46,158 bases of DNA from Bremia lactucae (lineage: Eukaryota > Oomycota > Peronosporomycetes > Peronosporales > Peronosporaceae): NCBI RefSeq assembly GCF_004359215.1, contig NC_090621.1, forward strand, positions 847,154-893,311. Direction: 5' to 3'. Below, one piece after another: positions 31,895 to 42,905 of the stretch. A program made the translations under genes and the position numbers. Position 1 is the first letter of the stretch, and each line of letters begins with the position of its first letter. Under the pieces are notes generated by a model. The model was given only the letters and a program-made list of their open reading frames with translations, ran no database searches and was not told the DNA's origin.

Positions 31895-32190
31895 TGCCTG
31901 GATTAGTTCACATTCACGAAGTGCAGAGGAATGTTTTGAGTAGCTAAGAAGTCTAATAGATAAGACTTCTTAGCTACTCAAAACCTTCCTTATCTATTAA
32001 GGATTAATACTAAGGCTGGAGTTTAGGGGAAAAACTAAAGCTGTATCAATAAATTAAATACATTCTTAGCGATATTATATTCACTGGCTCTAATATGTTA
32101 ATATAGTAACTATGCAATGCGCCTCCTTGCGCACCACCTAATCGTGTCTTGAAACGTTTGGCGGGGTTAGTAAAAAAAAATGTTTCGTTT
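31895..32190 (-). repeat. inverted LTR-B-like remnant with a perfect hairpin
   Basis: On the minus strand parts match LTR-B (the TAACCCCGCC...GGTGCGC region near 32165-32120). It includes a 22-bp perfect inverted repeat at 31933-31954 / 31963-31984. It occupies the same place as the inverted LTR-B fragments of blocks X and Y. Confidence 0.6.
31933..31984. repeat. 22-bp perfect hairpin with 8-nt loop
   Basis: Left arm GTTTTGAGTAGCTAAGAAG then TCT; loop AATAGATA; the right arm is the exact reverse complement. Confidence 0.92.
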
Positions 32191-32280
32191 TTTCGAGAAA
32201 TTTGAAGCCAAAGTCCATCGATACGGACTACCAACACTCTGACGGAACAGGCAAAGGGTAACGGGCTAAAGTTGACATAA

Positions 32281-33710
32281 TAATACATCGGCTGTGTTTC
32301 TCTTCTCGAGTGCCGCGTGTTCGCGCGTACTGGGGTACTAGAACCTATTGAAAGCGTTCATGTGTTCCTCTTAGGGGATTCTACAATGGCGTGAGGTATT
32401 TACGAAGCTCAAACACTTGGCGAAACATATCGATGTGCGTACTGCACGACCACGAAAACGTCGTAACCTTGACATTACGCCTGTTCTGTCTGCTTTGTAG
32501 TTAAATTCCGGATAAAGGCCATGAAGAGCGAGTACTTTCACGCCGAAACAACGGCGCGCTTGGTATATAAACGGAATGAGAAGTTTAACGTTTCGAGTAC
32601 GTCGCCGTCCATGAAACCGAAAGATAATGAAGCTTGTTTGTGGCGGCGGAGGCAACAAAGTCAGTTACAGCCACGTCAACGAAAAAGTCACGATCAACCA
32701 TGTGGGAAGCGCAATTTCAGTCTCAATCAAGTCATCGAAAGGAGCAAGTACTTATAGAAACGATGTTGCTTAAAGCATAACTCTTAGAAAGACCTGAGCC
32801 AATTAATTGGCCATCAGTATTCGTTTATATGAACAATAAATGTTGAGTTCTTCAATTCTAGTGTCGGCCGGAAGTTTGTATTCGCATTTATACTGAGAAA
32901 TGAACCTGCGACGCTATGCAGACTCGATAAGGCGACAATTTCAACGAATCAGACGTTCGAAAAGCCTTCTTCTGCCTACTCGATCGTGGCACCTTAGACG
33001 TCGGGTTTTAAAGCCGTTGTCAAGAGAGTTATTGTCAAAGTCGTTTCTATCGCTATAGTAGATGTGAGTCAGTTCATTCGACGTGCTATACTAAAAGAAT
33101 TGCCGAGTCGCATTATATTTGCCACCAGCGAAGAGCGTCATTCGACGCACACCCTACGAAAATGTCATGATAAGAGCAGCATTAGAGCAAAGTGTGCCCT
33201 TTCACCAATTGGTCGTTCGAATTGGTCACCGAAAGGCGTTAAAATCATGACACGTCGAGACAAAAAACTGATTGGAAGCTCTAGCTCAGAAGCTTTTGTG
33301 CAAGACACAGAACAAAGAACTCCGAGCACGCTTGGCATCGGCCAGAATATTTTTGGTTATCTTGTGTAGTCGAGCCAGACTACTTTAGAAAAGGAAGAGA
33401 CTCGTTACGACAAAGTGATTGCTGGTGACGAGGAGGAGCTACTTACGAATAAGATGACGAATATAATTCCAATATTCTAATGTAAAAAAATAATTTTTTA
33501 GGGGGGCACGAACGACTTGATCGACACGAGCCTTTATAGCAAGTCGAAGTGGTTGAGTTGTATTATTTGTTTGATCTTTGATTTGACCTTTTTTGACCTA
33601 CTGTTGGAAAAACGTTGTTTGTGTCGAATGTGATATGCGCGAAAACGCCGATGCCATAACCGTATTTAAAAAAAATCACATTTGCAGGTCGCATTCTAAG
33701 AAGAAGAAAT
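32281..33710 (+). pseudogene. segment U3 upstream of CRN3
   Basis: Near copy of U1 from about 14265 onwards; the bZIP-like part is missing. Open stretches at 32521-32757 (MKSEYFHAETTARLVYKRNE) and 33064-33369 (SQFIRRAILKELPS, TRRDKKLIGSS) match U1/U2. Not assigned to a family. An A-rich leader and the CRN3 start follow. Confidence 0.55.
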
Positions 33711-35649
33711 ATGGACGAGGTGAAACTGTTATGCGCGGTCTATGGCGAAGGAACACTATTTTTTGTGAAGATAGCACGTGATGCGGACGTTATAGCGCTA
33801 CAGACGGCAATCGTGAACGAGAAGAAAGGCGTCAATGATCGCTTCAAAGTTGATCCAAATACGGTGACGCTGTACTTGGCGAAGAAGAACGGGGTATGGT
33901 TGAAGGACGATATTTATGTAAAGAACTTTTTAAAGGGTGACAGAAGCGTTGAGTATATGGAAATGCGACCGTCCTGGAGACTCACACGGACGGAGTTGCT
34001 AGGGCCAGATTTCCAGCCTAGTGAAGCAGAAATTCACGTTCTGGTGGAGCTCCCGAGTGATGCGGATAATAATGTAACCAAGCAAGGTCCAGCTCAAGCT
34101 GAGGGTGCAGAACTTGTCGAGGCCATTTCTCTTCTTGTAGAAAAAAAGTTCAAGAGCATGGAAGAAAAAATGAGCAATAGAGATCAAGAAATGAGCGATA
34201 GAGTCGAGAGCAAAATTCAAGAAATGAGCGATAGAGTCGAGAGCAAAATTAAAAAACAAGCGATAGAGAAGAAAGAGTCGAGAGCAAAATTCAAAAAATA
34301 AGCGATAGAGAAGAAAGAGTCGAGAGCAAAATTCAAGAAATAAATTCCAAGTTACCATCTCAGTCAGACAAGTCCTACACGGATGGAGCACTAGGTGAAA
34401 TGGCGATAGAGAGTTTGAAAAGGTTTGAATCGATCACTGATTTTGCAGCAAGAGATGATGAAGAACCCTTTTGGTCGCAAATGATACAACAGCAAGCGAA
34501 TGCCATTTCGAATGAAGCTCGGTTTGACGCCTTTATAACTCCCTTTTTCGACAGAGCGCTTGCTAACTGGAACATGGTGTTTGTCAATAGCGAGCGATAT
34601 TTGTGGTTGACTCAGTCAATGAACGTGTCTAGGAGTACAGATCTAAAGCCGGATGGATTTGCGACCCACCCGGGAATGTATCGTGCCAAGGAAAAGCCAA
34701 AAGATAAAGTACCTCGCTCGTCCAATCACAAGTTTCGATTTGGTGTCGCAGAGGAAGAGTTATTTGACTGTGTCATTCTATTTGAAAGCAAGCTCTCTTT
34801 AACTGATGCTGCGTTTGGTCAAGTGGTTCGGTATCTGCAGAGTCTTTGCCCCAAGACGTTTGGAAGTGCCATTCTCTATGATCGACGCTCCTTTTGGTTA
34901 ATCAATAGCCGCGCGACTTTCATTGGTAAAGTCCTGAAAGCGCATTGGACGGACGGTGGATCGAAATCATTGTTTCAGAAATTTATTGGTGCCAACGTGT
35001 CTCCTTGGGTGGCAAGCTTGACCACAGCCTGCTCTCCTTTGGAGTTGAAGTGGTGGAGGGCGATGCGTTTCTTGGTCGCGGCGCCCAGGGTCGCGTTTTT
35101 AAAGTCACTAGGCAAGGAAAAGAGCTTTTCGCATTGAAAATTGTGGAGATTAGCCTCGTTGCATCTCTCTATCAAGAAGAAGCGGCCTTGAAGCAGGCCC
35201 AGGAAACAGGCTTGACGATTCGCCTCGCGGGAGAATGCATTGAAATTCCTGGTGGCGCTGCGTTGTTACTGTCTCCTGTTGGGATACCTTTGCCTCGCCC
35301 AGCGACCCGATCTGATGTGGCGACTCTTTATGGGTTGTTGTGGCAGCTTCACGAGAAAGGCCTAGTTCATGGAGATCCTCGCGTGGCGAACGTGATCCTT
35401 CACAAAGGACAGCCGGTCTGGATTGATTTAGTAGAAGTTCTGAAAGCGAGTCCCTTATTGCGAATGTTTGATGCAGAGATTCTTACGCGGTCCATTCTTC
35501 AGGTTCCCCGACAAGTGCAGTTGAATACAGAGCTGCACGAGACGTTTGCAAAGTATGGCAAATACCCAACTTCAGAAAACCTCAATGGTTTGGTCGAAGC
35601 AGTCTTCCAAAAGCTGGACCGGCGATGTAAAAGTTTCCAATCGCTTTAG
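33711..35649 (+). pseudogene. CRN3: Crinkler effector with two frameshifts
   Basis: Same family as CRN4, with an intact start (MDEVKLLCAVYGEGTLFF), LYLAK at 33870-33884 and HVLVELP. The first frame runs 33711-34301. One base is lost within the coiled-coil repeats near 34253, and the nuclease-like part continues in another frame (34275-35137; FESKLSL near 34780). A second lost base near 35034 moves the kinase-like part to a third frame (to 35649; LGRGAQGRVF, ALKIVE, HGDPRVANV). The C-terminal end is full length, unlike CRN1. It cannot make the whole protein but keeps every domain, and it has the longest run of coiled-coil repeats. Confidence 0.9.
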
Positions 35650-37543
35650 GATTTGTCAGTGTGAAGAGGTGATCCTTTTCTTTTGTCCGCTCATTAAACG
35701 AGTTGATAATCGTCTCGTTCATTTAGAATTAGTCATCTAATAAAATCCGCATAGCAAAGAAATACCAATTTAAGAACTTGCGCTTGATATGCTTGGTGCA
35801 ACGAACTCTCGTGTCGATCCCAAGTCGGCACCTTTCGTCTGATTAAATGAAAATTTAGGACATGCCTACATTTTATATACTATTGAGAAAAAGAAGTATA
35901 AATTCGACTATTTCGTACCCGCACGTCCTACTGTGGAGCTTTCAACGGTGGATAATACGACGGTGCGACCAAATTTGACGCCCTTTGAGAATATTGCCAC
36001 TTATATGTGCGATAAGGAGATGTGCAATTACGCGGGCAGTCTGACGTCTCTGTTGTGTTTGCATATCCTCATCCGGTGTACGCATTGTTGTTGAGCTTTC
36101 GGGAAGTAGCCGCTTGACACGAAAGCCTTCATTGAGAATTCTTGAAGATAAAATCAAGTAATCGACGCGCTACGAGATGCTACCTAAGCCCAGTAATGAA
36201 TGGGAGCCCTGGCGTAATGCTAATTTGTGGTGTCGAATCCTCCACGCCGCTAGGCGAAGCATATTTCAACGGACGTGGTCACTTTTTGGTAGACCCTATA
36301 ATCTGAATGCATAGGAATCTGATCGAGCCTTTCGAATGCGTAGAGATCTTGCCTTATTAAGACTATTATCGGACGCTAGCTCCAGACGTAGTATCGACAT
36401 TGATGGGCGAGCAATGGCCGGATGTGCCGTTAAGCGCCTTGTCTACCTACATAAGAGCTGCTGTGTAAAAGACCCGTATAACTCAGTGTTTATTGTCAAA
36501 AGCTGCAACTGTGGTCTCGTTACCTAGAAAATTGGAGAAGTCTCAGGCTGAAGAATTGTGGCAGAGCACGGCTGTTAAGTTCGACGTGCGATACTCGGCA
36601 ATGATGCTCGCACGAGACGCCCGTAAGAGCGGTATGGAGACTTATTAGTAACGGAGGGTGAACACCAGCAGTGGCATGGCAAAGCAAAAACGATTACCGT
36701 CATGGATGTAATCACGCAATCATGATCCTGAAACTGGTAGCCATAAAGTTGAGAAATAGAAGCAGCGCTATAGCCTTATATATGGACTTATAGCATCGAA
36801 CTCGATAAATGATTTTCCAGCTTGCTTATCAGGAGCGCTATGTCTAGTACCGTCACAATTTCAATGATCCCACATCATTCTTGTCATTGGGCTTGCTGAC
36901 TTCCGTTGATGAAAGCCAAATATAAAATTGCGACACAAGAATATATGAAAGCCAATATAAAAGTACAAAGAATCCATAAATAGATTGCCCACTTAGCGAT
37001 ATATCCCGAGAATACCAACTGTAGATGCAAACAAAAGAGAGAACCGACAAGATAAGAATGAAGTGAACGTCAGTAGAGAAGACGTAAGATAAACCCAAAA
37101 ACAAAAGAAGAGAACATACCTAGAAAAAAGCTTTCATTGTAACATTCGAAAAATTAAAGAGAAGCATCTCTGCATTTCAAATAAATAATTTTCCAATTAA
37201 AATATACAGAAACTCATTATTACGTTTCATTTGTCAAGAAAGCCTTCAAACAACTAAAAAAACTCATTGCAGTTTAAAGGAGGCATCACTTGTAAAGTTG
37301 CTGCAAATTGACTACGGCGCGTAGTTGAATATATCAGATGCCTCAATAGTTTGATGGCACTTCTCGTGCAAGTCAAACATTTTTGCAACAACGTCGAACA
37401 GCATCTGATGAGGCCATGAACTTAAAGATTGTGTCATTTCGTACTCTAAGAAATCATAACCAACGATAGTGCTGTCCAGTCTAACAAACAAACGAACATA
37501 AGACGACTAAAGCTGTGAGTTGATCCTATTGAGATGAATATAC
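35650..37543 (+). pseudogene. segment D3 downstream of CRN3
   Basis: Homologous to D1 and D4. One plus-strand frame near 36380-36650 gives LMGEQWPDVPLSALSTY, PRKLEKSQAEELWQSTAVKF and YSAMMLARDARKSG with stops between, clearly a decayed gene I do not recognise. From about 36690 it lacks roughly 600 bp kept in D4. 36850-37540 is A/T-rich and shows no gene. Confidence 0.5.
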
Positions 37544-37658
37544 TGTAACGGGGCACTGCCGACTTGTTCTGCTTCAGTACAAGTCCACTTCGCACTGCTT
37601 CAGTACATGTCCTGTGACGGGGTGTATCGTTACATGAAATTAACACTTAAAGGTTGTT
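37544..37658. repeat. two LTR-A pieces, head to head
   Basis: 37544-37607 is the reverse complement of the LTR-A end (TGTAACGGGGCACT...). 37613-37658 is the LTR-A start in plus orientation (TGTGACGGGGTGTATCG). They are separated by about six bases and end at the single N (37659). Confidence 0.75.
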
Positions 37659-37659
37659 N
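37659..37659. other. single N at a chimeric join
   Basis: One undefined base between the LTR-A start and D-segment DNA, the same pattern as at 21908. Confidence 0.9.
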
Positions 37660-39428
37660 CGACGATTTCGTACCCGCAAGTCCTACTGTGGCGCTTTCAA
37701 CGGTGGATATTACGACGGTGGGACCAAATTTAACGCCCTTTGAGAATATTGCCACTTATATGTGCGATAAGGAAATGTGCAACGTGCGTAAAATTGTGAC
37801 GGTACTAGGCATAGCGCTCCTGAAAAGCAAGCTGAAAAATTACATATCAAGTACAATGCTATAAGCCCTTATGCACGGCTACAGCGCTGCTTCTCTTTTT
37901 CACCTTTGTAGCTAACAGTTTTCAGAAACATGATTGCGCGATTACGTCCGGGTCGGCGTAAGCGCCTTTCGATGGTTTTGGACCAACAGTGCGCGTAATT
38001 CTTCGTCTGCACGACAGAAAATAGACGACACTCGATTGTGCACGTGCATGATGAAACTAGAGCTACCTTCTCATGGGCAACTATGGTATTTAACTGATCG
38101 AACATGACCTCGTCGGCCACGTATTCTCCAATACCCAGCCGCCGGATTCTTATCCTTGCGTAACTAACTTCTGTGCTCTATTCAACTCCTTTAAGTAGCA
38201 CTTCAATGATGAAGTCCTTTCCATGGACAACGTATGATGGCCAGCCCTGCCCAATAATCCATTCCACTACCACGTCATTTTAAGGGTGAAGCCTTCTGTT
38301 ACCTCACAAAAACACCCTCATGATTATTCTAAAGCTTCGCTGCCTAGAACGCGTCAAACTAAAAGGACATGACACTGTGTCGAAACTGCTTCCAAGATCA
38401 ACGAACAATTGCATAATCGTTTTCGCTTTGACATGCCACTGCTGGTGTCCACCCTCCGTTACTAATAAGTCTTCATTACGCTTTCCGGGCGTCTCGTGCG
38501 AGCATCATTGCCGAGTACGCACGTCGAAGTTAATAGCCGTGCTCTGCCACAAATCCCAAGCCTGAGGCTCTACCAATTTTTCTACTGACAATAAACACTG
38601 AGTTATATGGGGCTTTTACACAGCAGCTCTTATGTAGACAAGGCGCTTAACGGCACATCCGGCCATTGCTCGCCCATCAATGTCGATACTACGTCTGGAG
38701 CTAGCGTCCGATAATAGTCTTAGTAAGGCAAGATCTCTACGCATTCGAAAGGCTCGATCAGATTCCTATCCATTCAGATTATAGGGTCTACCAAAAAGTG
38801 ACCACGTCCGTTGAAACATGCTTCGCCTAGCGGCGTGGAGGATTCGACACCACAAATTAGCATTACGCCAGGGCTCCCTTTCATTAATGGGCTTAGGTAG
38901 CATCTCGTAGTGCGTCGATTACTTGATTTTATCTTCAAGAATTCTCAATGAAGGCTTTCGTGTCAAGCGGCTACTTCCCGAAAGCTCAACAACAATGCGT
39001 ACACCGGATGAGGATATGCAAACACAACGGAGACGTCAGACTGCCCGCGTAATTGCACATCTCCTTATCGCACATATAAGTGGCAATATTCTCAAAGGGC
39101 GTCAAATTTGGTCGCACCGTCGTATTATCCACCGTTGAAAGCGCCACAGTAGGACTTGCGGGTACGAAATCGTCGGATTTATACTTCTTTTTCTCAATAG
39201 TATTTAACATGTAGGCATGTCCTAAATTTTCATTTAATCAGACGAAAGGTGCCGACTTGGGATCGACACGAGAGTTCGTTGCACCAAGCATATCAAGCGC
39301 AAGTTCTTAAATTGGTATTTCTTTGCTATGCGGATTTTATTAGATGACTAATTCTAAATGAACGAGACGATTATCAACTCGTTTAATGAGCGGACAAAAA
39401 AAGGATCACCTCTTCACACTGACAAATC
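37660..39428 (-). pseudogene. segment D4 downstream of CRN4, longest copy
   Basis: On the minus strand this follows CRN4. It matches D3 from 39428 to about 38425, then carries about 600 bp absent from D1 and D3. That part has open readings such as TIMQLFVDLGSSFDTV and VVVEWIIGQGWPSYVVHGKDF. It also has an 83-codon stretch (38120-37869, MADEVMFDQLNTIVAHEK, ending KTVSYKGEKEKQRCSR). No known domain is seen. Probably a decayed neighbour gene that was copied along with the CRN. 37660-37860 repeats the part nearest the CRN. Confidence 0.5.
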
Positions 39429-41207
39429 CTAGTGCGAATGGAAACTTTTAGATCGCCGGTCCAGCTTTTGGAAGACTGCATCGACCAAACCATTGAGGTT
39501 TTCTGAAGTTGGGTATTTGCCATACTTTGCAAACGTCTCGTGCAGCTCTGTATTCAACTGCACTTGTCGGGGAACCTGAAGAATGGACCGCGTAAGAATC
39601 CCTGCATCAAACATTCGCAATAAGGGACTCGCTTTCAGAACTTCTACTAAATCAATCCAGACCGGCTGTCCTTTGTGAAGGATCACGTTCGCCACGCGAG
39701 GATCTCCATGAACTAGGCCTTTCTCGTGAAGCTGCCACAACAACCCATAAAGAGTCGCCACATCAGATCGGGTCGCTGGGCGAGGCAAAGGTATCCCAAC
39801 AGGAGACAGTAACAACGCAGCGCCACCAGGAATTTCAATGCATTCTCCCGCGAGGCGAATCGTCAAGCCTGTTTCCTGGGCCTGCTTCAAGGCCGCTTCT
39901 TCTTGATAGAGAGATGCAACGAGGCTAATCTCCACAATTTTCAATGCGAAAAGCTCTTTTCCTTGCCTAGTGACTTTAAAAACGCGACCCTGGGCGCCGC
40001 GACCAAGAAACGCATCGCCCTCCACCACTTCAACTCCAAAGGAAGAGCAGGCTGTGGTCAAGCTTGCCACCCAAGGAGACATGTTGGCACCAATAAATTT
40101 CTGAAACAATGATTTCGATCCACCGTCCGTCCAATGCGCTTTTAGGACTTTACCAATGAAAGTCGCGCGGCTATTGATTAACCAAAAGGAGCGTCGATCA
40201 TAGAGAATGGCACTTCCAAACGTCTTGGGGCAAAGACTCTGCAGATACCGAACCACTTGACCAAACGCAGCATCAGTTAAAGAGAGCTTGCTTTCAAATA
40301 GAATGACACAGTCAAATAACTCTTCCTCTGCTACACCAAATCGAAACTTGTGATTGGACGAGCGAGGTACTTGATCGTTTGGCTTTTCCTTGGCACGATA
40401 CATTCCTGGGTGGGTCGCAAATCCATCCGGCTTTAGATCTGTACTCCTAGACACGTATATTGACTGAGTCAACCACAAATATCGCTCGCTATTGACAAAC
40501 ACCATGTTCCAGTTGGCAAGCGCTCTGTCGAAAAAGGGAGTAATAAAGGCGTCAAACCGAGCTTCATTCGAAATGGCATTCGCTTGCTGTTGTATCCTTT
40601 GCGACCAAAAGGGTTCTTCATCATCTCTTGCTGCAAAATCAGTGATCGATTCAAACCTTTTCAAACTCTCTATCGCCATTTCACCTAGTGCTCCATCCGT
40701 AAAGGACTTGTCTGGCTGAGATGGTAACTTGGAATTTATTTCTTGAATTTTGCTCTCCATGCTCTTGTACTTTTTTTCTACAAGAAACAAAATGGCCTCG
40801 ACAAGTTCTGCACCCTCTGCTTGAGCTGGACCTTGCTCGGTTGCAATATTAGCCGCAGCACTCGGGAGTTCCACAAGAATGTGAATCTCCGCTTCATTAG
40901 GCTGGAAATCTGGCCCTAGCAACTCCGTCCGTGTGAGTCTCCAGGACGGTCGCATTTCCATATACTCAACGCTCCTGTCACCTTTTAAAAAGTTCTTTAC
41001 ATAAATATCGTCCTTCAACCATACCCCGTTCTTCTTCGCCAAGTACAGCGTCACCGTATTTGGATCAACTTTGAAGCGATCATTGACGCCTTTCTTCTCG
41101 TTCACGATTGCCGTCTGTAGCGCTATAACGTCCGCATCACGTGCTATCTTCACAAAAAATAGTGTTCCTTCGCCATAGACCGCGCATAACAGTTTCACCT
41201 CGTCCAT
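39429..41207 (-). CDS. CRN4: intact Crinkler effector with nuclease-like and kinase-like domains
   Basis: 592 codons without interruption; the start MDEVKLLCAVYGEG agrees with CRN2 and CRN3. Residues 1-115 are the CRN header: LYLAK at 54-58 (variant of LFLAK) and HILVELP at 109-115, the usual border to the effector part. A short coiled coil follows (about 132-160). Residues 195-350 look like a PD-(D/E)xK nuclease fold, with Asp299, Glu305 and Lys307 in FDCVILFESKLS. Residues 395-540 resemble a protein kinase: glycine loop GRGAQGRVF (402-410), Lys423 in ALKI, HGDPRVAN (500-507) and IDL with Asp519. No classical signal peptide is seen. In studied oomycetes CRNs act in the plant cell nucleus. 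A/T-rich leader upstream; no intron evident. Function here is inferred from the family. Confidence 0.9.
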   Translation of the reverse strand: MDEVKLLCAVYGEGTLFFVKIARDADVIALQTAIVNEKKGVNDRFKVDPNTVTLYLAKKNGVWLKDDIYVKNFLKGDRSVEYMEMRPSWRLTRTELLGPDFQPNEAEIHILVELPSAAANIATEQGPAQAEGAELVEAILFLVEKKYKSMESKIQEINSKLPSQPDKSFTDGALGEMAIESLKRFESITDFAARDDEEPFWSQRIQQQANAISNEARFDAFITPFFDRALANWNMVFVNSERYLWLTQSIYVSRSTDLKPDGFATHPGMYRAKEKPNDQVPRSSNHKFRFGVAEEELFDCVILFESKLSLTDAAFGQVVRYLQSLCPKTFGSAILYDRRSFWLINSRATFIGKVLKAHWTDGGSKSLFQKFIGANMSPWVASLTTACSSFGVEVVEGDAFLGRGAQGRVFKVTRQGKELFALKIVEISLVASLYQEEAALKQAQETGLTIRLAGECIEIPGGAALLLSPVGIPLPRPATRSDVATLYGLLWQLHEKGLVHGDPRVANVILHKGQPVWIDLVEVLKASPLLRMFDAGILTRSILQVPRQVQLNTELHETFAKYGKYPTSENLNGLVDAVFQKLDRRSKSFHSH

Positions 41208-42905
41208 ATTTCTTCTTCTTAGAATGCGACCTGCAAATGTGATTTTTTTTAAATACGGTTATGGCATCGGCGTTTTCGCGCATATCACATTCGACACAAA
41301 CAACGTTTTTCCAACAGTAGGTCAAAAAAGGTCAAATCAAAGATCAAACAAATAATACAACTCAACCACTTCGACTTGCTATAAAGGCTCGTGTCGATCA
41401 AGTCGTTCGTGCCCCCCTAAAAAATTATTTTTTTACATTAGAATATTGGAATTATATTCGTCATCTTATTCGTAAGTAGCTCCTCCTCGTCACCAGCAAT
41501 CACTTTGTCGTAACGAGTCTCTTCCTTTTCTAAAGTAGTCTGGCTCGACTACACAAGATAACCAAGAATATTCTGGCCGATGCCAAGCGTGCTCGGAGTT
41601 CTTTGTTCTGTGTCTTGCACAAAAGCTTCTGAGCTAGAGCTTCCAATCAGTTTTTTGTCTCGACGTGTCATGATTTTGACGCTTTTCGGTGACCAATTCG
41701 AACGACTAATTGCTGGAAGGACACACTATGCTCTAATGCTGGCTCGTATCTTGACAATTTCGTAGGGTGTGCGTCGAATGACGCTCTTCGCTGGTGGCAA
41801 ATGTAATGCGACTCGGCAATTCTTTTAGTATAGCACGTCGAATGAACTGAGTTTCTTCTACTATGGCGATAGAAACGACTTTGACAATAACTCTCTTGAC
41901 TACGGCTTCAAAAACCCGACGTCTAAGGTGCCACGATCGAGTAGGCAGAAGAAGGCTTTTCGAACGTCTGATTCGTTGAAATTGTCGCCTTATCGAGTCT
42001 GCATAGCGTCGCAGGTTCATTTCTCAGTATAAATGCGAATACAAACTTCCGGCCGACACTAGAATTGAAGAACTCAACATTTATTGTTCATATAAACGAA
42101 AACTGATGGCCAATTAATTGGCTCAGGTCTTTCTAAGAGTTATGCTTTAAGCAACATCGTTTCTATAAGTACTTGCTCCTTTCGATGACTTGATTGAGAC
42201 TGAAATTGCGCTTCCCACATGGTTGATCGTGACTTTTTCGTTGACGTGGCGGTAACTGACTTTGTTGCTTCCGCCGCCACAAACAAGCTTCATTATCTTT
42301 CGAATTCTTGGACGGCGACGTACTCGAAACATTTAGCTTTTCATTCCGTTTCTATACTAAGCGCGCCGTTGTTTCGGCGTGAAAGTACTCGCTCTTCATG
42401 GCCTTTATCCGGAATTTAACTACAAAGCAGACAGAACACAGGCGTAATGTCAAGGTTACGAGGTTATCGTGGTCGTGCAGTACGTACATCGATACATTTC
42501 GCCAAGTGTTTGAGCTTCGAAAATACCGCACGTCATTGTTAGATCGTCTAAGAGGAACACATGAATCGCTTTCAATAGGTTTTAGTACCCCAGCACGCGC
42601 GAACACGACGCACTCGAGAAGAGAAACACAGCCGAGGCTTCGGCGGCCACAACCGCAGTGCAATTTATGCACTATTTGCAGATCTGCTGGCCACTTCGTC
42701 CTTCAGCGACTCGACAAACTCCTCCTAGCACTGTCGCGACTTGCGCGTGTGGTCCCGATTGCGCTCGCGGGACTTTTCTTCCTATTAGCGCTTGTGATTG
42801 ATTTCTACAACTTTGCAAATTTGGGCATGTTTAGTTAGTCTGTCTGTGCACATTGTAGAATTTATAAGACTACATTCTACAAAAACAGCACGCTTCCTAT
42901 ATATG
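41208..42905 (-). pseudogene. segment U4 upstream of CRN4, with the best bZIP-like remnant
   Basis: On the minus strand 42781-42690 reads SRERNRDHTRKSRQC, stop, EEFVESLKDEVAS, a bZIP basic region (N-x7-R) plus the start of a zipper helix. The stop is shared with U1 and U2. Further open stretches are 42672-42352 and 42020-41733 (MNLRRYADSIRRQFQRIRR, IVEETQFIRRAILKE). About 100 bp of A/T-rich leader precede the CRN4 start. Parent gene unknown, perhaps a bZIP transcription factor. Confidence 0.6.

Noticed and set aside
32371..32658. Minus-strand ORF beginning MLPPPPQTSFIIF, present in three U copies
   Set aside because: Conservation is explained by recent block duplication, and no codon-biased divergence is visible.
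36853..37104. 83-codon hydrophobic minus-strand ORF
   Set aside because: Falls in A/T-rich decayed D3 DNA and is not open in D1.
38923..39138. 71-codon ORF found in all D segments (RVKRLLPESSTTMRTP)
   Set aside because: Antisense to the CRN-side reading of D and kept by duplication; RLL is not a convincing RXLR effector motif and there is no signal peptide.
39903..40112. Short plus-strand ORF inside CRN4 (also 16912-17121 and 34975-35175)
   Set aside because: Antisense shadow of the kinase-like domain. It recurs only because the CRN copies are nearly identical.
42398..42838. 146-codon plus-strand open frame
   Set aside because: Lies opposite the U4 segment. Its counterparts in U1-U3 are broken, and the minus strand carries the recognisable bZIP-like reading.
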